Origin: Salinisphaera sp.
GTDB lineage: Bacteria > Pseudomonadota > Gammaproteobacteria > Nevskiales > Salinisphaeraceae
Length of the DNA stretch: 64,000 nt
Reading direction: 5' to 3'
NCBI GenBank assembly: GCA_027858915.1
Contig: JAQIBT010000156.1
Coordinates: 1-64,000 of the forward strand
Below, in pieces: positions 35,583 to 42,900 of the stretch (position 1 is the first letter of the stretch; every line of letters starts with the position of its first letter). The position numbers and the translations under genes were made by a program. The notes under the pieces were generated by a model. That model ran no database searches. It was not told the DNA's origin and saw nothing but the letters and a program-made list of their open reading frames with translations.

Positions 35583-35921
35583 ATGCTTGAAGCGCAAACG
35601 AATATCAACACAGGCCAGCCAGAACGGGCACGTCGCGTGGAGACACCGGCCGCCCGCGCTACCGACGCGGCGTCGTCACACGAAGCGGCCGACGAGGTGA
35701 CGCGCAGCGGTCGCCGCCGGGCGAATCAGCTGATTGTGGCGGCGACCGTGGCCATGCACCCCGGCTGTACCTCGCGCGAGCTGAGCCAGCACTGCGAACT
35801 GGACCGCTGGGAAATCGCCCGCCGGACATCCGAATGCGAGACGGCCGGTACGGTGAAGCGTGGCGCGCTGCGGCATTGCGACATCGGCAGCCGGCGCGCG
35901 TTGACATGGTGGCCGGCATGA
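35583..35921 (+). CDS. Winged-helix-like phage protein
   Basis: A 112-residue protein. The first 45 residues are polar and probably disordered; the rest, AATVAMHPGCTSRELSQHCELDRWEIARRTSECETAG, looks like a winged helix in which the turn after GCTSREL reads DNA. An AAGGAG lies 11 nt before ATG 35583. Its stop overlaps the methyltransferase start (ATGA at 35918). Confidence 0.55.
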   Translation: MLEAQTNINTGQPERARRVETPAARATDAASSHEAADEVTRSGRRRANQLIVAATVAMHPGCTSRELSQHCELDRWEIARRTSECETAGTVKRGALRHCDIGSRRALTWWPA

Positions 35922-37498
35922 GCGGCAACAGACCACAGATCACTCTGGACCTGGGCCATGAACTGGTGGTGGATTTGTTCGCCGGCGGCGGCGGTACGTC
36001 GGTCGGCATTCGCCAGGCGCTGGGCCGGGACGTGGACGTCGCGGTAAACCATGACCCGCAGGCGATCTCGATGCATACGGCGAACCATCCGGGCACCGAG
36101 CATTTTTGCGAATCCGTGTTCAAGGTCAACCCGCAGCGCGTGACCGGCAACCAACCGGTCGGCCTGTTGCATGCGTCGCCGGACTGCACACACCACAGCA
36201 AGGCCAAGGGCGGCAAACCGGTATCCAAGAAGATCCGCGGTCTGGCCTGGGTTGTTGTGAAGTGGGCCCGGCGCACGCGGCCGCGCGTCATCACCCTGGA
36301 GAACGTCGAGGAATTCGCCGACTGGGGACCGGTGGGCGAGGATGGGCGGCCGTGCAAGGTCCGCAAAGGTCAGGAGTTCGCGAAGTTCTTGTACCAGCTG
36401 CAACGGCTGGGTTACGTCGTCGAGCACCGGATACTGCGGGCCTGTGACTATGGCGCGCCGACGATCCGCAAGCGGTTGTTCCTGGTTGCCCGGCGTGATG
36501 GCCGGCTGATCGTGTGGCCGAAGCCGACGCATGCGCCGGCAGATGACGTGCGAGTCAAGCGCGGTCAGTTGCTGGCGTACCGGTCAGCCGCCGAGTGCAT
36601 TGACTGGTCGATCCCGTGCCCGTCGATATTCGAGCGCAAGAAGCCGCTCGCTGAGAACACGATGCGCCGCATTGCGAAAGGCATCGATCGGTTCGTGCTG
36701 AATACGCCGACGCCTTTCATCGTCCGCATCGGCCAGACCGGCTGGCGCGGCGACGGCCAGCAGTATCGGGTCAGCGATCCGCTAACGACGGTGACGACTA
36801 AGGCTGAACATCTTGTATGCACGCCATTCGTGGCCAAGCACCGGCAGAACAGCGTTGGCAGCGCGGCCGGAGATCCGTTGCATACGATTACCGCAGGCGG
36901 GCATCAAGAGCATCGCCCGGGCACTGGCAATGCGATGTCGCTGGTAGCCGCGTTCATGGAGCAGGCGAACACGGGCGTAGTGGGCCATCCGGCCACTGCG
37001 CCGGTCTCGACTATTGTTGGCAGCGGTAGCACCCAGCGGCTGGTGCATGCCCATCTACTCAATCACAAGGGCACCGCTCGCAGCGCGCGGTCGGTCACTG
37101 ACCCGGTTCCCACAATCTGCGCCGGCGCGACGCACGCCAGTCTTGTCGCTGCGCTCATGGCGCCGTACTACGGCAGCGGGAGCGGAGAAACCGGCCGAGA
37201 TCTTCGCGAACCGTCGCCAACAGTGACGAGCAAAGACAGGCTTCAACTCGTCACAACGACGATCGAAGGCAAGAGGTATGTGTTAACCGACATCGGCATG
37301 CGCATGCTGCAGCCGCGCGAGTTATATCGCGCTCAGGGGTTCCCGGAGGACTACATCATCGACCGCGGTGCCGATGGCGTGCCGTTACCGAAATACGCTC
37401 AGGTTCGCATGTGCGGAAACAGCGTCTGCCCGCCGGTGATCCGGGCTTTGGTCGGTGCCAATTTCAAGCACGAAACAGTGTTGGCGGGGGCCGCATGA
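35918..37498 (+). CDS. Phage DNA (cytosine-5-)-methyltransferase
   Basis: A 526-residue C5-methyltransferase. Motif I is VVDLFAGGGGTS (about 18-29), motif IV ASPDCTHHSKAKGG with catalytic Cys90 (Asp precedes it where most enzymes have Pro), motif VI TLENVEEF (about 126), motif VIII IRKRLFLVA (about 183), and motifs IX-X from LQPRELYRAQGFP. Between VIII and IX five degenerate repeats of the form xPxxT(I/V)...LV (about 287-445) form the target-recognition region. It has no restriction partner nearby, so it probably protects phage DNA. ATG 35906 is an alternative start. Confidence 0.9.
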   Translation: MSGNRPQITLDLGHELVVDLFAGGGGTSVGIRQALGRDVDVAVNHDPQAISMHTANHPGTEHFCESVFKVNPQRVTGNQPVGLLHASPDCTHHSKAKGGKPVSKKIRGLAWVVVKWARRTRPRVITLENVEEFADWGPVGEDGRPCKVRKGQEFAKFLYQLQRLGYVVEHRILRACDYGAPTIRKRLFLVARRDGRLIVWPKPTHAPADDVRVKRGQLLAYRSAAECIDWSIPCPSIFERKKPLAENTMRRIAKGIDRFVLNTPTPFIVRIGQTGWRGDGQQYRVSDPLTTVTTKAEHLVCTPFVAKHRQNSVGSAAGDPLHTITAGGHQEHRPGTGNAMSLVAAFMEQANTGVVGHPATAPVSTIVGSGSTQRLVHAHLLNHKGTARSARSVTDPVPTICAGATHASLVAALMAPYYGSGSGETGRDLREPSPTVTSKDRLQLVTTTIEGKRYVLTDIGMRMLQPRELYRAQGFPEDYIIDRGADGVPLPKYAQVRMCGNSVCPPVIRALVGANFKHETVLAGAA

Positions 37499-38460
37499 GC
37501 GACTGGATCAAGATGCGGCCGGGCATGCGCTCGCACGCCAAGGTGACAGCGATGACGCGTTGCTTGCTGGCAGACGCCGAGTTCTGTGCCCATGTGTTCG
37601 ATACCGTGTCGCCCGTCACGTCACGCGTCACGTTTGATTTCGTGACGCGCGTGACGGTGGCGTCACTCTTGGATGTTTGGGGCGCGATCAATCACGTCGT
37701 GAAGTCCGACAACCGGGTGCCGTTCATGCGGGCCGATGATGTGGATCGTATCGCGGGCTTTCCCGGGTTTGCGCGGGCCATGCAGGCGGTGGAATGGCTG
37801 GGCATCGAATACGACGAAAGCCTTGTGTTCCCTAACTTTGGCGAGTTCAACACGCCGGAGAGCGAGCGCAAGAAGCCGAAGACGCAGGCGGAGCGATCGC
37901 GGGAATATCGCGCCCGTCAGAAGACAGCAGATGCGCCCAGCGGCGACCGTCACGAACGTCACGAAACGTCACGCGGAACAGAGCAGAGTAGAACAGATAA
38001 ACAGCTCTGCCCCGACGCGCGTGCGCACGAGGACGCCGTGACCGTCGACCCGGACGATGCAGCCGCCGATGCCCACCGGGCCGAACAGGCGCAGCAGCGT
38101 CACGCCGTGCCAACCGGCCAGGCGTTGACCTTCGGCGAGATCATCACGGTGCTGGATGCCCACGGCATGCCGTACCACTACGCCACCGGCGGCCGAGGCC
38201 GGGATTGTGTGCTGGCCTGGGCCACGGCCGGCGTCGAGACCGCGGACCTGACCACGGCACTGGCCCGAGCCCACGAGAACAAACGCGATGGGCCGATCGG
38301 GCCGGCGTATCTCGACCCGATCGTCAAGCAAGTCATCGCCGAACGGCGTAATCCCGGAACAGCACGAGGCCATCATGCAGCGAACCATTCAGGACATCAC
38401 GGCAACCGCGCAGCTCGGGCAACCGCCAGCCTGCTCGCCATCGCCCAGGGCGACGAGTAA
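37495..38460 (+). CDS. Putative phage replication initiation protein
   Basis: A 321-residue protein coupled to the methyltransferase by ATGA. The N-terminal 115 residues (MSDWIKMRPGMRSHAKVTAM, then DDVDRIAGFPGFARAMQAVEWL) resemble the winged-helix of phage replisome organisers. A basic linker (ERKKPKTQAERSREYRARQK) and a low-complexity His/Arg stretch follow, then a C-terminal helical domain. With the P-like gene downstream it fits the O-type initiator position. Similarity is by pattern only. Confidence 0.6.
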   Translation: MSDWIKMRPGMRSHAKVTAMTRCLLADAEFCAHVFDTVSPVTSRVTFDFVTRVTVASLLDVWGAINHVVKSDNRVPFMRADDVDRIAGFPGFARAMQAVEWLGIEYDESLVFPNFGEFNTPESERKKPKTQAERSREYRARQKTADAPSGDRHERHETSRGTEQSRTDKQLCPDARAHEDAVTVDPDDAAADAHRAEQAQQRHAVPTGQALTFGEIITVLDAHGMPYHYATGGRGRDCVLAWATAGVETADLTTALARAHENKRDGPIGPAYLDPIVKQVIAERRNPGTARGHHAANHSGHHGNRAARATASLLAIAQGDE

Positions 38461-38464
38461 CGCC

Positions 38465-38848
38465 ATGCGAGACGATGACAAGCTGAGCAAGGCGTTTATC
38501 GCCCAGCTGTTCCTGCGGCTGCAGGCCACGTTCGGGCATCGCTGGATCAGCCTGATTCCGGACGAGGCGACGCAGGCGATAGCGATCAACGAATGGCAGC
38601 ACCGGCTGACCGGCATCAGCCAGGCGGAAGTCGAGGCAGGCTTTGAGCGGATGGCCAAACGATCGGGCGACAAGCGGGACTGGCCGCCGGGTGCAGCCGA
38701 GTTTCGGGCGCTATGTCGGCCGCATCGTGAGCCGTACCAGCGCACCGAGTTCCTCGGCCAGCCGCAGTTGCCGCATCTGGAAGCCAGCAAGGAAACGGCG
38801 CTGCGTTATATCGCCCGGATCCGCGGCGCCGGGCAGGGGGCCGCATGA
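38465..38848 (+). CDS. Lambda P-like helicase-loading protein
   Basis: A 127-residue protein with the layout of phage replication protein P: KAFIAQLFLRLQATFG, WQHRLTGISQAEVEAGFERMAKRSGDKRDWPPGAAEFRALCRP. The W-P-P-G...F..LC segment is typical. It would load the host helicase at the phage origin. ATG 38465 follows the upstream stop by 4 nt. It is shorter than lambda P and lacks a clear C-terminal domain. Confidence 0.65.
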   Translation: MRDDDKLSKAFIAQLFLRLQATFGHRWISLIPDEATQAIAINEWQHRLTGISQAEVEAGFERMAKRSGDKRDWPPGAAEFRALCRPHREPYQRTEFLGQPQLPHLEASKETALRYIARIRGAGQGAA

Positions 38849-39222
38849 ATCATCCGATCAGCGATGCCCTGACCGCCAACGAAGCGCGCGAGTGTCTGGC
38901 TTGTCTGTTGCAGGGCGTGGAGTTGCATGACTCAGGGGGTGACGCCCGGGCGCTGCTGGCGGCGGTGCTGCAAACCACCGACCGAGCGGCTGCGCTGGCG
39001 CACGGCGTGCCCGACGATCAGCACTGGCCCGATCCGTTGGAGGCCAAGCGCGCCGCAGCGCTAGCCAACAGCCGAGCGCGTGACAAGGTGCTGTGGATTG
39101 ACGGCAAGACCACCGGCGACTGGGCCGCGATCACCGGTCTGGCGGCAGCGACCATTCGCAAGCGCTGGCAGCGTGGCATCCGGCCGCCGGCGTTGTTCGA
39201 GCCGGGGCGGGTGGCGGCATGA
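38845..39222 (+). CDS. Hypothetical protein with C-terminal HTH
   Basis: A 125-residue protein overlapping both neighbours by ATGA. The C-terminal DWAAITGLAAATIRKRWQRGIRPPALF looks like a helix-turn-helix for DNA binding; the N-terminal half is helical with two Cys (CLACLL). Probably an early regulatory or replication accessory protein. Confidence 0.55.
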   Translation: MNHPISDALTANEARECLACLLQGVELHDSGGDARALLAAVLQTTDRAAALAHGVPDDQHWPDPLEAKRAAALANSRARDKVLWIDGKTTGDWAAITGLAAATIRKRWQRGIRPPALFEPGRVAA

Positions 39223-39539
39223 GCCGTTTCAGCCGCACTCGCCGTCACAAGTTCGCTGCGAAGCCGACCGAACGCGACGGCATTCGTTTCGATAGCAAGA
39301 AGGAAGCCACGTATTACGGCCAGCTCAAATTGCGCCAGCAAGCAGGCGACGTGGTGATGTTCTTGCGCCAGGTGCCGTTGCACCTGCCGGGCGGCGTGCG
39401 CTACGTGGTGGACTTTCAAGAGTTCCATGTCGACGGAACGGTCCACTTCGTCGACGTCAAGGGCATGGAAACCGAATCTTTCAAGGCCAAGAAAAAGATG
39501 GTTGAAGCCATCTATCCAGTGGAGATCGAAATCGTATGA
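39219..39539 (+). CDS. DUF1064 Holliday-junction-resolvase-like nuclease
   Basis: A 106-residue protein of the DUF1064 type: the N-terminal KFAAKPTERDGIRFDSKKEATYYGQL, then YVVDFQEFHVDGTVHFVDVKGMET containing the E...D...(D/E)xK pattern of PDDEXK nucleases. Small phage proteins of this group are predicted to cut branched DNA before packaging. Coupled to its neighbours by ATGA overlaps. Confidence 0.8.
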   Translation: MSRFSRTRRHKFAAKPTERDGIRFDSKKEATYYGQLKLRQQAGDVVMFLRQVPLHLPGGVRYVVDFQEFHVDGTVHFVDVKGMETESFKAKKKMVEAIYPVEIEIV

Positions 39540-39937
39540 GCGACACAAGCAATCACGTCGTCGCCGGCACGGCCGCGCAGCTGTGGCTGAGCCGGCCGCA
39601 GGCAATGGATATCGACAAGCCGCGTGTCTACCTGGCCGGCCCGATGAGCGGGCTACCGGAAACCAACTACCCGGCTTTTAATGCCGAGGCTCGACGGCTG
39701 CGGCAACTGGGGTATCACGTCGAGAACCCAGCAGACACGCCGGATCAGGAGACGTGGGCAGACTACATGCGCCACGCCCTGGCTAAGCTAGTGACCTGCG
39801 ACATGATCGCGCTTCTGCCCGGTTATGAAACCTCGCGCGGCGCGACGATCGAGCATCAGATTGCGCGTGATCTCGGTATGCCAGCGCAGATGGCGGATTC
39901 GATGATCGATCCGGCCAGCAAATCGGAATTCGCATAA
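39536..39937 (+). CDS. DUF4406 nucleoside 2-deoxyribosyltransferase-like protein
   Basis: A 133-residue protein with the DUF4406 core: RVYLAGPMSGLPETNYPAFNAEARRLRQLGYHVENPAD, then a conserved ALLPGYETSRGATIEHQIARDLGMP. The fold is that of nucleoside 2-deoxyribosyltransferases, suggesting nucleotide or base metabolism. Its TAA stop lies inside the left end of an attC-like element (39932-39938), so its 3' end is embedded in that element. Confidence 0.8.
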   Translation: MSDTSNHVVAGTAAQLWLSRPQAMDIDKPRVYLAGPMSGLPETNYPAFNAEARRLRQLGYHVENPADTPDQETWADYMRHALAKLVTCDMIALLPGYETSRGATIEHQIARDLGMPAQMADSMIDPASKSEFA

Positions 39938-40004
39938 CACCTAAGCTCAGTTGCCGCCAAAGCGCGGCAGCGATTTGAAGGTCAACTGCAGCGATTCGTT
40001 ATGC
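39932..40004 (+). other. attC-like recombination site 1
   Basis: A 73-bp imperfect palindrome. Ends GCATAAC (39932-39938) and GTTATGC (39998-40004) are exact inverted repeats of the integron R-box kind. Inside, GCTCAGTTG (39945-39953) pairs with CAACTGCAGC (39983-39992) leaving one unpaired base, the extrahelical-base feature of attC sites. Spacers between outer and inner boxes are 6 and 5 nt, as in classical attC. A further inner stem TGCCGC/GCGGCA is present. The upstream gene stops inside the left box and the next gene can start inside the right box. Confidence 0.6.
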
Positions 40005-40258
40005 AAACTGGTGAGACAACAATGGAATATACAGAAAAACTAGCGATGCATGCCGGCGCAACGAAAATTGACGCCCAACTGATGCATGACAGGAATATGC
40101 AACGGTGGTGGTGCGGTCGGCTTGATGGGCATCTGGTCAAGATGGACGTAGGTCGCTGCAAGACTGAGGCCGAAGCAGTAGGACAAGCTCGACGGTTTCG
40201 AGACGCGTGTAGAGAGGAAGCCGGCTTACGAGGCATTTCGTATAACACCGCTGGCTGA
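40001..40258 (+). CDS. Hypothetical protein, possible cassette gene 1
   Basis: An 85-residue protein (MQTGETTMEYTEKLAMHAG...; ATG 40022 is an alternative start giving 78 residues). It has a Trp-Trp-Cys segment (MQRWWCGRLDGHLVKMDVGRC) and a basic helical C-terminus. No family is recognised. It lies entirely between two attC-like elements, and its TGA stop (40256-40258) is inside the second, the organisation of an integron cassette gene. Confidence 0.6.
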   Translation: MQTGETTMEYTEKLAMHAGATKIDAQLMHDRNMQRWWCGRLDGHLVKMDVGRCKTEAEAVGQARRFRDACREEAGLRGISYNTAG

Positions 40259-40298
40259 GGCGCCGCCGCAGGCGGTCGACTCCAGCGGCTTGTTGGGT
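40240..40298 (+). other. attC-like recombination site 2 (59 bp)
   Basis: The left end GTATAAC (40240-40246) and right end GTTGGGT (40292-40298) fit attC R boxes and pair with G-T wobbles and one mismatch. Inside, CCGCTGG (40248-40254) pairs perfectly with CCAGCGG (40282-40288) and CCGCC/GGCGG forms the tip. Like site 1 it starts xxxYAACACC and contains a CTSAG segment. Box spacers are shorter (1 and 3 nt) than classical attC. Confidence 0.55.
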
Positions 40299-40315
40299 GC
40301 TACGAGGTACGAGAC

Positions 40316-40582
40316 ATGGGAAAGATTGGACGACGCGGGCCGCACAAGGAACGCAAGAAGCGGATTGCAGACGAGCGTGAACGCGAGCGGATCGCAGCCT
40401 GTGCCCGCCGTGAGTTCCGGCGGCAGGCGATCGTCGAGCACAACAAGGGACGAATGAGCCCAGAAGAATATGAGAGGCACAAGCGAAGATCACGGCAGCG
40501 GGCTGCGCAACTACTTGCGTTACCGTTCGCGCTCAATTTCCGAACAAGAGCCGGAATAACAAGTAGACCCAACACCTACTGA
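40316..40582 (+). CDS. Hypothetical basic protein, possible cassette gene 2
   Basis: An 88-residue, very basic, helical protein (MGKIGRRGPHKERKKRIADE...; RMSPEEYERHKRRSRQRAAQL). It may bind nucleic acid. No family is recognised. It starts 18 nt after attC-like site 2, and its TGA stop lies inside the third, reduced element. Confidence 0.5.
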   Translation: MGKIGRRGPHKERKKRIADERERERIAACARREFRRQAIVEHNKGRMSPEEYERHKRRSRQRAAQLLALPFALNFRTRAGITSRPNTY

Positions 40583-40599
40583 GCGGCCAATCGTTGGTA
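40567..40599 (+). other. Reduced attC-like element 3
   Basis: ACCCAAC (40567-40573, a perfect RYYYAAC) followed by ACC and CTGAG as in the other two sites, and ending GTTGGTA (40593-40599). Only 33 bp, without the inner hairpin, so it may be a truncated or decayed site. The stop codon of the upstream ORF lies within it. Confidence 0.35.
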
Positions 40600-40604
40600 T
40601 ATCA

Positions 40605-40660
40605 ATACAGCAAAAAGCCGCAAGCCGCTGTATCTGATCAATTTATCAAAATCGCTGTAT
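40605..40660. repeat. ATACAGC/GCTGTAT inverted and direct repeats
   Basis: ATACAGC (40605-40611) is inverted to GCTGTAT (40627-40633), which recurs directly at 40654-40660 overlapping the ATG of the Q-like gene. Position before a late regulator gene suggests operator sites or mRNA structure controlling it. Confidence 0.5.
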
Positions 40661-41129
40661 GAGCTATTACGAAAACAGCGCCACCACCAAACAGGCACGC
40701 CGAATGGCTGATCGCCGAGAAAAAGTCAACGAACTGTTACATGCCTGGGCAGCCTATCGGTCGGGGCATATGGCGTGCGGCCATTTGAGTGGCAGCCGTG
40801 GCGGGTCGGCGGGTTTGTCTCGGCCAGAGGCGGCTGCGAACCGCTTGAGTCAGATCGAGGCGGTTGATCGGATCATCCGATCGATGCTGTCTCGGCGTCA
40901 GATGCGGCTTGTGGTGGCGCGTTATGTCTGTCAACTGCCCAGTGATCGACAGATTGCCGAACGGCTGCGTCTTAATCGTAAATACGTAGGTCCGGCGTAT
41001 GACGATCTGCGTATTCAGATAGACAAGATGTTGCGTCTTGGGATGGGTTCTGGATGGCCTGTACACAACATATTGACGGCGGGGCCCCATTCGCATAATC
41101 TATCTTTGAGGCTCGAAAAGTGTCTCTGA
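40659..41129 (+). CDS. Q-like late gene regulator (putative antiterminator)
   Basis: A 156-residue protein with a C-terminal HTH (SDRQIAERLRLNRKYVGPAYDDLRIQIDKML, about 108-138) and an upstream RRQMRLVVARYVCQLP helix, as in phage antitermination Q/DUF1133-type regulators. The location is right: after replication genes and directly before a strong terminator and the lysis cassette. An activator role without antitermination cannot be excluded. Confidence 0.62.
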   Translation: MSYYENSATTKQARRMADRREKVNELLHAWAAYRSGHMACGHLSGSRGGSAGLSRPEAAANRLSQIEAVDRIIRSMLSRRQMRLVVARYVCQLPSDRQIAERLRLNRKYVGPAYDDLRIQIDKMLRLGMGSGWPVHNILTAGPHSHNLSLRLEKCL

Positions 41130-41153
41130 AATAAACCAAACAATAGCTACAAG

Positions 41154-41181
41154 GCCTGCGGACCACCCGCAGGCTTTTTTT
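41154..41181 (+). terminator. Terminator between late regulator and lysis genes
   Basis: GCCTGCGG (41154-41161) pairs with CCGCAGGC (41167-41174) followed by seven T. It would stop early transcription before the lysis genes and be the target of antitermination, like lambda tR'. Confidence 0.93.
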
Positions 41182-41224
41182 ATGCGCGGGATTCGAGACT
41201 GTATCGCTTGCGAGGGCGTATCTG

Positions 41225-41650
41225 ATGAATGTCGAACAGTTGAAAAAAGACCTGGTGCGCGATGAAGGCGAGGTCCTGCACGCCTACGTCGACAGCCTGG
41301 GGTATACGACTATCGGCGTCGGCCGGCTGATTGATAACCGGCGTGGCGGCGGCATCACACACGACGAGGCGATGTGGCTTTTGGGCAATGACATATCCCG
41401 TGTCGCTGATCAGCTCAACGCGCGGATTGATTGTTGGCCAGAACTTGACGGCGTACGCCAGCGGGCGCTGTGCAATATGGCTTTCCAGCTAGGCGCCGGC
41501 GGGCTTTTGAAGTTCAAGAACATGTTGCGAGCCATTGAGCAGCGCGACTGGGAAAGCGCACGGCGCGAGGCGTTGGATTCGACGTGGGCGCGGCAAACGC
41601 CTGAACGAGCGGGACGGGTGGCCAGCATGATCCTAACCGGAAAGGAATAA
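41225..41650 (+). CDS. Endolysin, T4-type lysozyme (GH24)
   Basis: A 141-residue muramidase. RDEG with catalytic Glu and YVDSLGYTTIGVGRL with catalytic Asp and Thr reproduce the Glu-Asp-Thr triad of T4 lysozyme; the C-terminal WARQTPERAGRVASMIL is also conserved. There is no signal peptide or SAR helix, so release depends on the neighbouring holin. GAGG precedes ATG 41225. Confidence 0.93.
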   Translation: MNVEQLKKDLVRDEGEVLHAYVDSLGYTTIGVGRLIDNRRGGGITHDEAMWLLGNDISRVADQLNARIDCWPELDGVRQRALCNMAFQLGAGGLLKFKNMLRAIEQRDWESARREALDSTWARQTPERAGRVASMILTGKE

Positions 41651-41655
41651 AGCGG

Positions 41656-42219
41656 ATGAACTGGAAAAGCTTAGGCGGGAAAGTCGCCGAAACCGGCGCC
41701 CATCTGCTCGGCACGGCACTGGCCGGGCCGGGCGCCGGCGCGGCGCTTGGCAGTATCGTGGGCACCGCTTTGGGCGTATCCGACCCAACGCCTGACAACA
41801 TCGCCGCTGCGATGGATAAGGACCCAGAGGCGGCGGTGAAGCTGGCGACGATCCAGTCGAAGCGCCAGACCGACCTAGAACAGATCGCTGCCCAGCGAGC
41901 CGTGCAGCTGGCCTCGGAAGAGACAAAACGGATTCAGTCAGATGCTGCAGATCGTGCATCGGCGCGCGATCTGTTCAAGGTGAATGAAGTGCCGCAGATG
42001 GCCTTGAGCTGCGCGTTCATCTTTGGCTATTTTCTGGCGATCTTCGCCATGATGACCGGCTATGTGCATATTCCCGCGGACCTGAACGCGCCGTTTGTCA
42101 CGGTGCTGGGGGTGCTCACGGCCAGCGTTATGTCGATCATGAATTTCTGGTTTGGCAGCAGCAAGAACAGCCAGGACAAGGACGGAGCCCTGCAGCGAGC
42201 ACAGGATCGAAAGCCCTGA
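41656..42219 (+). CDS. Holin of the 3-TM family
   Basis: A 187-residue protein with an N-terminal Gly/Ala-rich hydrophobic segment (about 12-42), a helical middle (KRQTDLEQIAAQRAVQLASEE) and two C-terminal transmembrane helices (about 118-136 and 147-168) before a charged tail. It resembles the 3-TM holins of phages and gene-transfer agents. It would permeabilise the inner membrane for the adjacent endolysin. Confidence 0.8.
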   Translation: MNWKSLGGKVAETGAHLLGTALAGPGAGAALGSIVGTALGVSDPTPDNIAAAMDKDPEAAVKLATIQSKRQTDLEQIAAQRAVQLASEETKRIQSDAADRASARDLFKVNEVPQMALSCAFIFGYFLAIFAMMTGYVHIPADLNAPFVTVLGVLTASVMSIMNFWFGSSKNSQDKDGALQRAQDRKP

Positions 42220-42220
42220 T

Positions 42221-42553
42221 ATGCGCGCGGCTTTCGTCATCGCTGTTTTGTTTTTGGCCGGCTGTGCCAGTCATGCGCAAAAAGCACGGCCGGCGATTGA
42301 AAGCCTTCGCGCTTCCGTACCGTCTGCGCCCGTTATCCGATATGTGCGCCCAGCGCTGCCGCCGGTTCCCTATGACGTCTTTTCGCCTTGCAGGCCGACG
42401 GGCAACATCCTGCATACCCACCAGCGCCCCACGCCGTTTGAATATCAACGGCAAATCAATCTTATGCGAAGCGATTTTCTGAATTGCTCGAGCCGCAATG
42501 ATGAAAAAGCCGCTTGGCTGAAACGGATCCTCGGTGATGTCCGAAATAACTGA
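42221..42553 (+). CDS. Lysis-region lipoprotein, possible outer-membrane spanin
   Basis: A 110-residue protein with a lipoprotein signal (MRAAFVIAVLFLAGC, lipobox LAGC, acylated Cys15). The mature part starts proline-rich (APVIRYVRPALPPVPYD), like o-spanins of the Rz1 type, and ends in a helical segment. Start 42221 follows the holin stop by one base. The o-spanin role is inferred from location and composition. Confidence 0.6.
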   Translation: MRAAFVIAVLFLAGCASHAQKARPAIESLRASVPSAPVIRYVRPALPPVPYDVFSPCRPTGNILHTHQRPTPFEYQRQINLMRSDFLNCSSRNDEKAAWLKRILGDVRNN

Positions 42554-42869
42554 GAAGTGGATCATGGGCCTGCTCGCGGCCGTGATCGTGGTGTTCTTCG
42601 GCTGGTGGCTGAATAGCATAACCGCGCAGTTCAACAAGTTCAGCGACAAAATAGATGTCGTGTCTGATCGCCAGGCCACGATCCAGAGCAGCCAGGCTGG
42701 CATGCAGAAAGATATTTCGTGGATCAAGATCGGCGTCAACGACATCTATACGAAAAGCGAGGCCAAGAAGAAGCACGCCGAAATCTACCGGACCGATCAA
42801 GACCAATACTCACGCATCAATGCACTGGACAAGCGAGTGCGGGTGCTGGAGTCGGAGGCTCGCAAGTGA
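42537..42869 (+). CDS. Membrane-anchored coiled-coil protein, possible inner-membrane spanin
   Basis: A 110-residue protein with one N-terminal transmembrane helix (about 8-25, WIMGLLAAVIVVFFGWWL) and a periplasmic coiled coil (FSDKIDVVSDRQATIQSSQ ... INALDKRVRVLESEARK). Its start overlaps the lipoprotein gene by 17 nt in another frame. A TM-plus-coiled-coil protein next to a lipoprotein suits an i-spanin, though the order is the reverse of lambda Rz/Rz1. Confidence 0.6.
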   Translation: MSEITEKWIMGLLAAVIVVFFGWWLNSITAQFNKFSDKIDVVSDRQATIQSSQAGMQKDISWIKIGVNDIYTKSEAKKKHAEIYRTDQDQYSRINALDKRVRVLESEARK

Positions 42870-42900
42870 CGGCAATGCGGGTCGACCGCCTGGCTGCGTT

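Noticed and set aside
39982-40248. Minus-strand ORF between the two attC-like sites
   Set aside because: Amino-acid composition (many Ser/Cys/Arg, no domain) looks like a shadow of the plus-strand ORF; kept only as a reminder that the cassette orientation is not proven.
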